Source: an uncultured Verrucomicrobia subdivision 3 bacterium (GTDB lineage Bacteria > Verrucomicrobiota > Verrucomicrobiia > Limisphaerales > UBA11358). Taken from it: 64,000 bases of DNA. Where the stretch lies: positions 1 through 64,000 of the forward strand of contig CAIXFY010000073.1 of the NCBI GenBank assembly GCA_903918885.1, in the 5' to 3' direction. A program made the translations under genes and the position numbers. Numbering within the stretch: the first letter of the stretch is position 1; the number at the start of each line of letters is the position of its first letter. Under the pieces are notes generated by a model. The model was not told the DNA's origin and did no database searches. It saw nothing but the letters and a program-made list of their open reading frames with translations. This document shows, piece after piece, positions 35,565 to 43,483 of the stretch.

Positions 35565-36155
35565 TCAAGCAGTCCAAGCCGCCAGTTCCGCACGCAATTG
35601 TTCCACCGGCAAGCCGACGACATTGCTGAACGAGCCGGAAATTTCGGAAATAATCTTTTCGCCGCCTTCCTGAATCGCATAGGCGCCAGCTTTATCCAGC
35701 GGATTGATTTGCTGGAGGTAATCACGAATTTGTTTCTCGGTGAGCGGATGGAATAACACATCCGTGCTGACGGCAAAAATGCGCTCGCGATGCGCCCGCA
35801 GGTGCATCAGACAAACGCCGGTGACCACCTGATGATGCCGGCCTTGCAAACGCGCAATCATCCGGCGCGCTTCGGCTAGGTTGCGTGGCTTGCCGAGGAT
35901 TTCATTATCCACAAACACCAGCGTGTCCGCGCCAAGAACGAGCGCATCGGGAATTTTCTTAGCCACAGCGCGCGCCTTGCGGTGGGCGTTGAGCTGGCAG
36001 ACTTCCAGCGGAGACAGGTGTTCGTGCGCGACCTCCTCGACAGCGGCGGGCAGCACGCGGAATTTGACCGGCAACAACTTCAGCAAGTCCACGCGGCGAG
36101 GCGACGCCGAAGCCAGAATGAGCGGCGGCAATTTCACAATCCCAGCATACCCCAA
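35565..36155 (-). CDS. maf: Maf-family nucleoside triphosphate pyrophosphatase
   Basis: Maf proteins hydrolyse non-canonical or specific pyrimidine NTPs and are linked to septum control. The 196 residues hold the family motifs LILASASPRRVDLL near the N-terminus, LGADTLVFVD in the middle and GAYAIQEGGEKII toward the C-terminus. The start could be the ATG at 36155 or an internal site just before LPPLILASASP. It is divergent from aroK and probably heads the maf-DUF2132-cupin unit. Confidence 0.93.
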   Translation of the reverse strand: MGYAGIVKLPPLILASASPRRVDLLKLLPVKFRVLPAAVEEVAHEHLSPLEVCQLNAHRKARAVAKKIPDALVLGADTLVFVDNEILGKPRNLAEARRMIARLQGRHHQVVTGVCLMHLRAHRERIFAVSTDVLFHPLTEKQIRDYLQQINPLDKAGAYAIQEGGEKIISEISGSFSNVVGLPVEQLRAELAAWTA

Positions 36156-36221
36156 TCTCCCAAACTGTCGAGCCGGCGAATTTGGCGTGCGTCAAACACC
36201 GATTTCCGCTAATCCATTGCC

Positions 36222-36761
36222 ATGCAAAACGACCGGCATCCGGCTAATCTCGCGCTCATCGGCTTCATGGGCACGGGCAAGACCACCGTTGGTCGACTCG
36301 TCGCCGAGGCGTTGCATTTTGATTTTTTCGACACCGACGAACTCATCCAGTCGCACACCGGAAAAAGTATTACCGAAATTTTTGCGCAGGACGGCGAGCC
36401 CGCCTTCCGCGAACTGGAACGGCAGGTTGTTCACGAACTTTCAAGCAAAACCAAAACTGTCATTTCCACCGGCGGGGGCTTGCCCACCAACCCGGAGAAT
36501 CTCGCGCTGCTGAAATCATTTTGTCTCGTCGCCTGCCTCTGGTCAGCGCCGGAAAAAATCTGGGAACGCGTCCGCAACCAGTCGCATCGCCCCCTGCTCC
36601 ACGATGCCGACCCACAGAAGAAAATCCGCGAACTCCTTGCCGCGCGCGAACCATTCTACAAGCAGGCCGATGTGCTGGTGAATGTTGATCTCCGCAATGT
36701 GCGCGAGGTCGTGCAGCAGATGGTCGTGCAGTTCAAGCTCGCGACGCGCGAGCGGCGATGA
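36222..36761 (+). CDS. aroK: Shikimate kinase
   Basis: Shikimate kinase phosphorylates shikimate at the 3-hydroxyl in chorismate synthesis. The 179-residue protein has a Walker A motif GFMGTGKTT at residues 14-22, the shikimate-binding DTD (FFDTDELIQ), the GGG loop STGGGLPT and the lid region NQSHRPLL with the catalytic Arg. Its stop overlaps the queG start by 4 nt, so the two are coupled. Confidence 0.95.
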   Translation: MQNDRHPANLALIGFMGTGKTTVGRLVAEALHFDFFDTDELIQSHTGKSITEIFAQDGEPAFRELERQVVHELSSKTKTVISTGGGLPTNPENLALLKSFCLVACLWSAPEKIWERVRNQSHRPLLHDADPQKKIRELLAAREPFYKQADVLVNVDLRNVREVVQQMVVQFKLATRERR

Positions 36762-37786
36762 AAGAGCTGCTCCGCCAGCGGGCGCGCGAACTCGCCTTCG
36801 ACGACTGCCGTTTCACCACCGCCGCGCCGCCCGCCAGCGCGCCGCAGTTTCAAAAGTGGCTGGGCGAAAAACAAAACGGTGAAATGACGTGGATCGAACG
36901 CAACGCGGAAAAACGGGTAGATTTGCAAAAGATTTTGCCCGGCGCGAAAAGCGTCATCTGTCTCGCAGTAAGCTACCAAGTCAAGGATTCAGAAGTCAGA
37001 AGTCAGAAGTCAAAGGTCGGTCAGGTGGCTCGTTACGCGCAATTTGCCGATTACCATGATGTGTTGGCGGATAGGTTGAAAACACTGGCTGCGTTTGCCA
37101 ATTCCTTGGCCGACTGCAAAGTCCTTTGGTATGTGGACACCGGGCCGGTTTTGGAACGCGACTTGGCCCAGCGAGCGGGACTTGGCTTTGTCGGCAAGCA
37201 CACGAACCTCATCAGCCGTCGGTTTGGTAACTGGATATTTCTCGCCGAGATTTTGACGACACTGGATCTGGAACCGGACACGCCGGAGAAAAATCATTGC
37301 GGGAGTTGCACCCGCTGCCTCACCTCCTGCCCGACCAACGCGATCACCGCGCCATTCACGCTTGATGCGCGGAAATGCATTTCGTATCTCACCATTGAAC
37401 TGAAGGGTTCCATCCCGGTTGAATTTCGCCGTGCCATCGGCAACCGCATTTACGGATGCGATGATTGTCTATCGGCTTGTCCCTGGAACCGGTTCGCGCG
37501 CGAAGGAAGCATGATGAAGCCGCACGAACGAACGGATTTGGCGCAGCCCGATTTGCTGGAACTGCTGCGGCTGGATGACAATGGCTTTAACAAGAAATTC
37601 TCTGGCACGCCCATGCTGCGGACGAAGCGGCGCGGGGTTTTACGGAATGTTTGTGTGGCATTGGGAAATGTTGGCGATGAATCCGCGCTGCCGGCCTTGG
37701 AGAAGGCAACACGCGACCACGAACCGCTGATTACCGAGCACGCCCGCTGGGCGATGGAAGAAATTACATCTCGCTGCCGGAAATAA
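36758..37786 (+). CDS. queG: Epoxyqueuosine reductase
   Basis: QueG reduces epoxyqueuosine to queuosine in tRNA, using cobalamin and two 4Fe-4S clusters. The 342-residue protein has the N-terminal B12-binding domain, two ferredoxin cluster motifs (CGSCTRCLTSCP and CDDCLSACPW) and a C-terminal HEAT-like repeat (VALGNVGDESALPALEKA). A heptanucleotide direct repeat (TCAGAAG, three full copies at 36989-37009) is embedded in the coding sequence and encodes an extra Ser/Lys/Gln-rich segment near residues 78-86 that looks inserted. Confidence 0.94.
   Translation: MKELLRQRARELAFDDCRFTTAAPPASAPQFQKWLGEKQNGEMTWIERNAEKRVDLQKILPGAKSVICLAVSYQVKDSEVRSQKSKVGQVARYAQFADYHDVLADRLKTLAAFANSLADCKVLWYVDTGPVLERDLAQRAGLGFVGKHTNLISRRFGNWIFLAEILTTLDLEPDTPEKNHCGSCTRCLTSCPTNAITAPFTLDARKCISYLTIELKGSIPVEFRRAIGNRIYGCDDCLSACPWNRFAREGSMMKPHERTDLAQPDLLELLRLDDNGFNKKFSGTPMLRTKRRGVLRNVCVALGNVGDESALPALEKATRDHEPLITEHARWAMEEITSRCRK
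36989..37009 (+). repeat. Heptanucleotide tandem repeat (TCAGAAG)x3 inside queG
   Basis: Three exact copies of TCAGAAG are followed by a degenerate fourth (TCAAAGG). Seven is not a multiple of three, so a change of one copy would shift the queG reading frame. Confidence 0.85.
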
Positions 37787-37788
37787 AA

Positions 37789-38391
37789 TTACTCTGGCAT
37801 CGCCTTCAACTGATCGCACGAACACGGAACGGAAGCGCCGCCCATGGAAGCACGGATTTTTTTGATGTCGTCAGCGCTGACGGCAGAAGCTTTATTACCC
37901 CACGAACCGCGGATGTAGGTTAGCACCGCCGCCAAGCTGTCGTCGGGCAGTGCCGCACCCATTGCGGCCATGGCCATGTTCCAGTCTTTGCCGGCAACTT
38001 GAATCGGCCCATTAACGCCCGCGAGTGGAATGTGCGCCAGCCGATTAAATCCCTTGGCGACGACCCATTCGGAACCGGCCAGCGCCGGGGCCTGTCCCGG
38101 TTTACCCAAACCATCCGAGCCGTGACAGATGCCGCAGACGCTTTCGTAAACCGCTTTTCCCTTCGCGAGCGCCGCGGCTTCACCAGATTGCGGCTGGTAG
38201 GCGGAAAGTTTTTCACCGCTTGCATAGGGCGCGTAAACTTTTGGATCAAACCAGCCGCTGTGCTGGTCAAAGTAATAGCCACCAACAAACAAAATCACCA
38301 GCGCGGCCACGATAATCCACATCGGCGCAGCGGAACGCGTGGCGGTCGGTTCGCCGTTCGAAGCGGAACAGGAGGAGTTTTCGCAGCTCAT
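37789..38391 (-). CDS. Membrane-anchored monoheme cytochrome c (last gene of ACIII operon)
   Basis: The 200-residue protein has an N-terminal membrane helix (MWIIVAALVILFVGGYYF) after a short Cys/Ser-rich cytoplasmic head. A periplasmic class I cytochrome c domain follows, with heme motif CGICH and a candidate Met ligand in MAMAAMGAALPDD. A CSCDQ pair lies near the C-terminus. The gene at 55705-56628 encodes a clear paralogue with the same anchor (FDQHSGW and YAPY blocks). It starts 1 nt after the CcoO-like gene. By position it should carry electrons from ACIII or the oxidase-like module. Confidence 0.88.
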   Translation of the reverse strand: MSCENSSCSASNGEPTATRSAAPMWIIVAALVILFVGGYYFDQHSGWFDPKVYAPYASGEKLSAYQPQSGEAAALAKGKAVYESVCGICHGSDGLGKPGQAPALAGSEWVVAKGFNRLAHIPLAGVNGPIQVAGKDWNMAMAAMGAALPDDSLAAVLTYIRGSWGNKASAVSADDIKKIRASMGGASVPCSCDQLKAMPE

Positions 38392-38392
38392 T

Positions 38393-39274
38393 TTACTTGG
38401 TGGGAATAATCGGTGTAAACGGCGCTTCGTAAAGCGGCACATTCGACTTGAGGCTAACGAGATAGGCTGCGAGTTCTTTGGCTTCCGCCGTCGGCACAAC
38501 TTCAAATCCATCCGCCGGTTCAAATTCCTTTGGCAATACCAGCGCCTCGGGCGCGGGCTGTGCGCCGATTTTTTGCACCGTGAACAAATATCGGAAGGCG
38601 GGCATCGTGGAATTTTTCACTAGCGAACGCGGCGCGTAAAGATGCTGCAACTGCCAGTTCACATCCGGCGCGCGGACGCCAATGTTGGCGAGATCAGGAC
38701 CGGCGCGGAGGCTGCCGAGTTGCACCGGCGTGTCGTATAGATAATCCGCTGCCACGCTCTGACGGGAACCCCAACCACGGGCGATGTCCACACCAGTGGC
38801 GACAATCCGGGTTTCGGATTTTACGCCAACTGATTTCAGACGATCGGCCATTTCAGCGGCGATGTCTTTGTCGGTGCCGCGCCACAAGGTTTTTGGCAGT
38901 CCGCCGTTCCAATCTTTCAAGTTGGCGTTAAGCGAATTTTTGTATAGCGCGAGTTCCGGCAGTTCGGAGAGGGATTTGACGAAGTCCGCAAAATCCACCG
39001 GCTTGTGAACACCCAAATCCGTCAAAGTAATTTCCGTGGCCACATCTCGTTGCCGGACTTGTTGGCTGTGGCAGGCGGCGCAACCGTTGGCGCGATACAC
39101 CTGCGCGCCCAGAGTGGCCTCGCCCGTGCGCTGGAGCGGATAGATGTCGGTGGATTGGAGGACAATGGTCTGCTTCGCGCCGCCAAGTTGTTGGAAGGGT
39201 GCATAAACCAGACTGAGCCACGATGCGCCAAGCGCTACGAATGCGGTAGTGAAAATAGAAACCCCAGTCTTCAT
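38393..39274 (-). CDS. CcoO/FixO-like monoheme cytochrome c
   Basis: The 293-residue protein begins with a membrane anchor (SIFTTAFVALGASWLSLVY). The CcoO-type cytochrome domain has the heme motif in GCAACHSQQVRQ, RGWGSRQSVAADY, LRAGPDLANIG and a candidate Met ligand in NSTMPAFRYLF. These blocks match the monoheme subunit of cbb3 oxidases, so heme binding appears intact. It overlaps the CcoN-like gene upstream by 4 nt. Its partner lacks metal ligands, so the pair may not be an oxidase. An upstream start at 39382 would lie inside the CcoN-like gene and was rejected. Confidence 0.88.
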   Translation of the reverse strand: MKTGVSIFTTAFVALGASWLSLVYAPFQQLGGAKQTIVLQSTDIYPLQRTGEATLGAQVYRANGCAACHSQQVRQRDVATEITLTDLGVHKPVDFADFVKSLSELPELALYKNSLNANLKDWNGGLPKTLWRGTDKDIAAEMADRLKSVGVKSETRIVATGVDIARGWGSRQSVAADYLYDTPVQLGSLRAGPDLANIGVRAPDVNWQLQHLYAPRSLVKNSTMPAFRYLFTVQKIGAQPAPEALVLPKEFEPADGFEVVPTAEAKELAAYLVSLKSNVPLYEAPFTPIIPTK

Positions 39275-40707
39275 AATTTCACCTCCGTGCTTTCCAACGG
39301 CGCGGTGACGGCGGCGATGAGTTGTTTGAGCAGACCAATTTTCCAGTGAATCGTCATGACAAAAATATTCAGCAACAGGCACAGCGCACCAAGCAGAATT
39401 AATAACTGGCCGGTAGTGCTGATACGCAGGAATTTCAAGGCTACGGCACTAGCTTCAGCGAACGGGACGTTGGCATGGTGTAGCTTCATCCCCTGCTCCA
39501 CGCCACCGATGATGAGCGGAAGCACATAGAGCAGCACACCACTCGCAAGGAGAAAAAAGCTGACTTTAGCGAGTTTGGGAAACGGCAAATCTTTTTCCAT
39601 CACCCGCGGCAGGATTTCATAAATCGCGCCGCAGAAAATCATTGTCGCGAAGCCGAGCAATTGCCATTGCGTTACGCCGAAATTGAACCAGGTAAAATCC
39701 AACACGCGGGCGTAACGCGGACAAAATTCGCTGACATATAAAACGCTAGAAACCACAAAGCCCAGCATGCCGAATTTTATGAAGCAGAACGGCCCACCTT
39801 TGCAGGAGACGCCAGCACCACAGGCAGACTTCTTCACCACCAGCGCCAGCGCGAGAACCGGAAGTATGGCCAGAGCTGCGGCCACGCTGCTCACCGTCGG
39901 CAGCCATGCCGGAACTGGCGCGCTTTGTGGAATACCAACCCACGATCCAAAAAATACGAGCGTCAAAAAGCCAAACAGCGCGTAGCCGTAACCGGTGAGC
40001 GGACGCCCGGAAATTTTCGGCAGGAAATAAAACGCAACGCCAACGCCGACGAGCGTAAGCCAGACGAAAATTAAATTATTCGCAAACCACCAACCGATGA
40101 TGGGTTGCACCACGCCGCGTGGCAAATGGTTGAATGGGAGCAACAAATTCGCCGTCGAATAGATCCACGGAAACCACAACAGCGCGGCAAACAAGAACCA
40201 GTGCGACGGAAACAATTCGCGCGCTTTGCGCAAGCCGAAAGTGGCTACCGCCGTGATGGCAATCAGCAGAAATGCCGCAAACAAAAGCACAGCGGCGACG
40301 CGCGGATATTCCAGCCAAGTCTGCCCGGTGCTTTCACCGGTCAAAATTGCGACTGTGCCAATTAGCACGCCGAGATGCCAAAGATGTGCGGCGGCAACGG
40401 GAACAATCGGCAGCGCGAGCGGCGACTGGCTCAAGCGCGAAAAAATCCACAGCATCACGCCGAGCGCCGCTGGCATGGCAAAACCGTAAAGCAGCAGGTC
40501 ATTGGCCGCCGCCTGCGCTCGCCCAAAAGTCAGAAACGGGCAATCCGCAAACATATCCGGCTTGTGAAAAGTCATCACCGCAGCAGTGCCCAGCGCGAGA
40601 CCGGCGACAAGCCACAACGCCGCTCCGCCAAACAGGGCGAGCAACGGAACGCGGCACGAGGCGTCAATCTCGCTGGCGCAAAAAGTTTTATTCTCGGTCG
40701 GGTTCAT
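39271..40707 (-). CDS. CcoN-like heme-copper oxidase subunit I homologue lacking the metal-binding histidines
   Basis: The 478-residue polytopic protein aligns with cbb3 oxidase subunit CcoN over its length: FGR at 61-63, WW at 206-207, FYFLPK at 226-231, GRP at 234-236, and GAIYEILPR at 360-368. By my hand comparison with CcoN, all six heme and CuB ligands are replaced: low-spin heme His by Ala68, CuB His by Asn210, Gly258 and Ile259, and the heme b3/b His pair by Val345 and Gln347. It therefore should not reduce O2 and may be a scaffold or quinol/proton-handling subunit of the ACIII complex. It overlaps its neighbours by 4 nt on both sides. Confidence 0.8.
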   Translation of the reverse strand: MNPTENKTFCASEIDASCRVPLLALFGGAALWLVAGLALGTAAVMTFHKPDMFADCPFLTFGRAQAAANDLLLYGFAMPAALGVMLWIFSRLSQSPLALPIVPVAAAHLWHLGVLIGTVAILTGESTGQTWLEYPRVAAVLLFAAFLLIAITAVATFGLRKARELFPSHWFLFAALLWFPWIYSTANLLLPFNHLPRGVVQPIIGWWFANNLIFVWLTLVGVGVAFYFLPKISGRPLTGYGYALFGFLTLVFFGSWVGIPQSAPVPAWLPTVSSVAAALAILPVLALALVVKKSACGAGVSCKGGPFCFIKFGMLGFVVSSVLYVSEFCPRYARVLDFTWFNFGVTQWQLLGFATMIFCGAIYEILPRVMEKDLPFPKLAKVSFFLLASGVLLYVLPLIIGGVEQGMKLHHANVPFAEASAVALKFLRISTTGQLLILLGALCLLLNIFVMTIHWKIGLLKQLIAAVTAPLESTEVKL

Positions 40708-41036
40708 TCAAAAGATTCGGTCTTGACCGGCGCGGTGGCTTTTTCGAGGCGCATATTCAGATCAGCGCGGCCGTCGGCGACGATTTTCATCGCCGTCTCA
40801 ATCGGCAGGCGAACGGTGTTGTGCTTTGCGTCAAGCATGGTGACGGTGGTCAAAGATTGTTCTTCCTCCGCACGAATTTCCGCCAACGCCTTCGTGCGTT
40901 CTATCGCGCGGCCCGCGTCAATCGCGGGGGCGACAACCAAAAGTTTCAAGCCCAGCGACAGCGCGGCGAAAACCACGCTGACCGCTAGAAAACCAACAGC
41001 AGCGGCGGACGCCCGGTTAATGCTTTGCAGATTCAT
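40704..41036 (-). CDS. One-TM protein of the ACIII operon, unknown
   Basis: The 110-residue protein has one membrane helix (about residues 14-35) and a periplasmic or cytoplasmic domain with a charged coiled segment (AIERTKALAEIRAEEEQSL) followed by KHNTVRLPIETAMKIVADG. That last block resembles small accessory subunits beside oxidases, but I recognise no family firmly. It overlaps actF and the CcoN-like gene by 4 nt each, so it is made in step with them and probably belongs to the same membrane complex. Confidence 0.6.
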   Translation of the reverse strand: MNLQSINRASAAAVGFLAVSVVFAALSLGLKLLVVAPAIDAGRAIERTKALAEIRAEEEQSLTTVTMLDAKHNTVRLPIETAMKIVADGRADLNMRLEKATAPVKTESFE

Positions 41037-42286
41037 TCAACACCTCCGTCTTTGGCTAAAGTCAAATCGCGAACCACATTCTGGCTCACGCCCATGGCCT
41101 CGAGCAGGCGCGGGTCGCGCTGTGGATATGGCGGATTGGAGTTAAATTTGCAGATGAAAATTTTTGCGAGGAATCCACCCATGAGCATCAGAATGCCGAG
41201 CGGCAGCCAAATCCATTTAAGATGATAGCCGTCGTTGTGCAACGCGGGAAAAATGTTGAACGCAAGATCCGCCGCGTGCATCGCCCAGATCCAAAGGCAG
41301 AGCGGGATGATGACCTTAAAATTCATTTTTAATTTTTCCGGCAGCAAAATGAAGAACGGCACGAAGCATTTTCCAAAAATCAAAATCAGGCTCAACCACC
41401 ACCAGTTGCCGTTTTCGCGGATGAGATACCAGAATGTTTCCTCCGGCACGTTCGCGTTCCACACAACGAAGTATTGCGCGAACTCGGTGTAGGCCGTCAA
41501 CAGGGTGAAGCCAAGCATCAACACGCCGATGAAGTAAAAATAATTTTTCTGCAACACGGCAGCGAGCGTTCCCTGCCGCATCAAAATCGCGGCGATGACG
41601 TAGACCGTCGCCAGCCCGACCCATGCGCAACTGGAGAAAAAATAGACGCCGTGCATGGCGGAGAACCACTGGTATTGCAGTGATTTCATCCACAACACGC
41701 CGGACGCGGAAAGTGTCAGCGCGAAGGCAACGATGCCAAAGCCGGAATAAAATCGGAGCTTCCGCGTGCATTCAGCAGAGCCAGTTTTGTCCTGATTGAG
41801 CGACCAGCGGCTCAATTGCGACGAGAGTAGCCACCAGATGGCAAAAATAATCGCCGACGTGATGATGAAGCCAGAACAGGTGAACACGGGAAGCTTTGCC
41901 GCGACCAGATTGTTCGTAGCCGGGTCAAGCGTAAGCCATGAATAAATTTTCTTGGCAAGAATCAAGACGGGTAAAAATAAAATGGCCAGCCAAGGAAAAA
42001 GCAGCGACGCAAGGTGTTCGCAGAAGCGGCGGATGCCGACCGACCAACCAGCGTCGGTCAGGTGATGCACTATCACGAGGAACAAAGCGCCGAGCGCAAT
42101 GCTGTAATAAAACATGAACGCCATCAGCCACGAGAATCCAAATTCACGAAGGTCATTGTGCTTCCAGCTCAACAACGCGCCGAGCAGCGTCAGAAATCCG
42201 CCGATGACAATCAGGACAACCGGCAGTGCGCGCCAACCGGACAAGTCCAGCGGCGGCTGATGGTTTTTTTCGTCGTGCGAACTCAT
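41033..42286 (-). CDS. actF: ACIII integral membrane subunit ActF
   Basis: The 417-residue protein has about ten transmembrane helices. It occupies the ActF position in the ACIII order ABCDEF, and its sequence (HNDLREFGFSWLMAFMFYYS, LGALFLVIVHHLTDAGWSV) fits the NrfD-related ActF family. In ACIII it pairs with ActC in the membrane; ActC is thought to be the quinol-oxidising subunit. It begins 1 nt after the actE stop and overlaps the next gene by 4 nt. Confidence 0.9.
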   Translation of the reverse strand: MSSHDEKNHQPPLDLSGWRALPVVLIVIGGFLTLLGALLSWKHNDLREFGFSWLMAFMFYYSIALGALFLVIVHHLTDAGWSVGIRRFCEHLASLLFPWLAILFLPVLILAKKIYSWLTLDPATNNLVAAKLPVFTCSGFIITSAIIFAIWWLLSSQLSRWSLNQDKTGSAECTRKLRFYSGFGIVAFALTLSASGVLWMKSLQYQWFSAMHGVYFFSSCAWVGLATVYVIAAILMRQGTLAAVLQKNYFYFIGVLMLGFTLLTAYTEFAQYFVVWNANVPEETFWYLIRENGNWWWLSLILIFGKCFVPFFILLPEKLKMNFKVIIPLCLWIWAMHAADLAFNIFPALHNDGYHLKWIWLPLGILMLMGGFLAKIFICKFNSNPPYPQRDPRLLEAMGVSQNVVRDLTLAKDGGVE

Positions 42287-42287
42287 G

Positions 42288-42947
42288 TTATTTCTTCAAG
42301 GCGGCCTGCTGTTCCGGCGTCAGGTCATCAACGGTGCCGAGGCGACTCAATTGCAATGCGCGCAGGTAGGCGATGATCGACCAGCGGTCTTCGGTTGCGA
42401 CCAGCGGACCGGCCGCGCCCATCGTGCCCTTGCCGTGGGTGATGGTGTTGAAAATCTCGCCGTCGGCCAGCTTGATAATGCGCGCGTCGTGCAGATTCGC
42501 TACGGACGGCATGACGCCAAGCTTCTTGGTGATACCGTTGCCGTCGCCGAGTTTTCCGTGGCAGGGCGCGCAGTAAATGTCAAAGCGTTCACGTCCCCGC
42601 TGGATTAGTTCGAGATTCACAACGAGCGGATTTGTTTCGACAAAATTCGTCGTGCCGGAAATTTTCCCAGTGTTCACCGGTGAATCTTCAAAGCGATAAA
42701 CTTCGCCATTTACCGTTTCAATCGGCTGGCTGCGGGCAATCGTGCCGTCCGGCGGCAATTGCGAGCTGACGCCGTTCGCGAAAAAGTGATTCGGCTCCTG
42801 CGGACGCAGTTTCGCTTGGCGATCCATATCCGGGAATAGTTCCATTGGCGGTTTGCGCGATAGTTTGCCCTGCAAGCCAAGCGTTCCGTAAAGCACGCCG
42901 CCGAGGGCTGCGCCAATCAATAAAAATGAAATCGCAATACGGATCAT
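42288..42947 (-). CDS. actE: ACIII monoheme cytochrome c subunit ActE
   Basis: The 219-residue protein has an N-terminal hydrophobic segment (ISFLLIGAALGGVLYGTLG), without a lipobox in the usual place. The cytochrome c domain has heme motif CAPCH and a candidate Met ligand in GKGTMGAAGPLV. In ACIII, ActE is a periplasmic monoheme cytochrome that helps pass electrons from the pentaheme ActA to acceptors. It overlaps actD by 4 nt. Confidence 0.92.
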   Translation of the reverse strand: MIRIAISFLLIGAALGGVLYGTLGLQGKLSRKPPMELFPDMDRQAKLRPQEPNHFFANGVSSQLPPDGTIARSQPIETVNGEVYRFEDSPVNTGKISGTTNFVETNPLVVNLELIQRGRERFDIYCAPCHGKLGDGNGITKKLGVMPSVANLHDARIIKLADGEIFNTITHGKGTMGAAGPLVATEDRWSIIAYLRALQLSRLGTVDDLTPEQQAALKK

Positions 42948-43483
42948 TCGACGTCCTCCACGATTTCGACGTGCGTGCCGCCGAGCGATTCGAGAAACGA
43001 TTTGGTTTCCGTGGCGCAGAATTTTTCATCTTGCGCGCCGATGAGGAGGATAAATTTATCGCGCGAGACGAGTTCAAAGCGTTTTTTATCCAGCAGCGGA
43101 TGGTGCAGGCGCGGCAACTGGTTGAGGCCGAGCATCCCGATGAGCGCACCCAACGCGCCACCCATGATGAGCATGATGTAGGCGGGCACAAAGGTCATCG
43201 GCACACTGAACATCGGTTTGCCGCCGACGATGAGGGGATAATCAAACGCGTTCGCAAACCAGATCAGACCGACGACGTTGAGGAACATGAACGCACCGCC
43301 CGCGAGCGCCACCCAGCCGACGAGCGAGTTGCCGAGTTTCATGACTTGATCCATGCCGTGAATCGGAAACGGCGTGAACGCATCCCAACGACGATAGCCG
43401 GCGTCGCGGACTTTTTCCGCCGCGTGTAAAATCGCTGCGGGCGAATCAAATTCTGCCATGAGACCGTAAACTTTTTCGCTCAT
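42944..43483 (-). CDS. actD: ACIII subunit ActD (DUF3341)
   Basis: The 179-residue protein belongs to DUF3341. Its cytoplasmic N-terminal part (VYGLMAEFDSPAAILHAAEKVRDAGY, WDAFTPFPIHGMDQ) is typical, followed by two membrane helices (about 55-75 and 95-120) and a C-terminal tail. ActD is a small membrane subunit of ACIII of unclear job. It overlaps actC by 4 nt and actE by 4 nt. Confidence 0.93.
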   Translation of the reverse strand: MSEKVYGLMAEFDSPAAILHAAEKVRDAGYRRWDAFTPFPIHGMDQVMKLGNSLVGWVALAGGAFMFLNVVGLIWFANAFDYPLIVGGKPMFSVPMTFVPAYIMLIMGGALGALIGMLGLNQLPRLHHPLLDKKRFELVSRDKFILLIGAQDEKFCATETKSFLESLGGTHVEIVEDVE

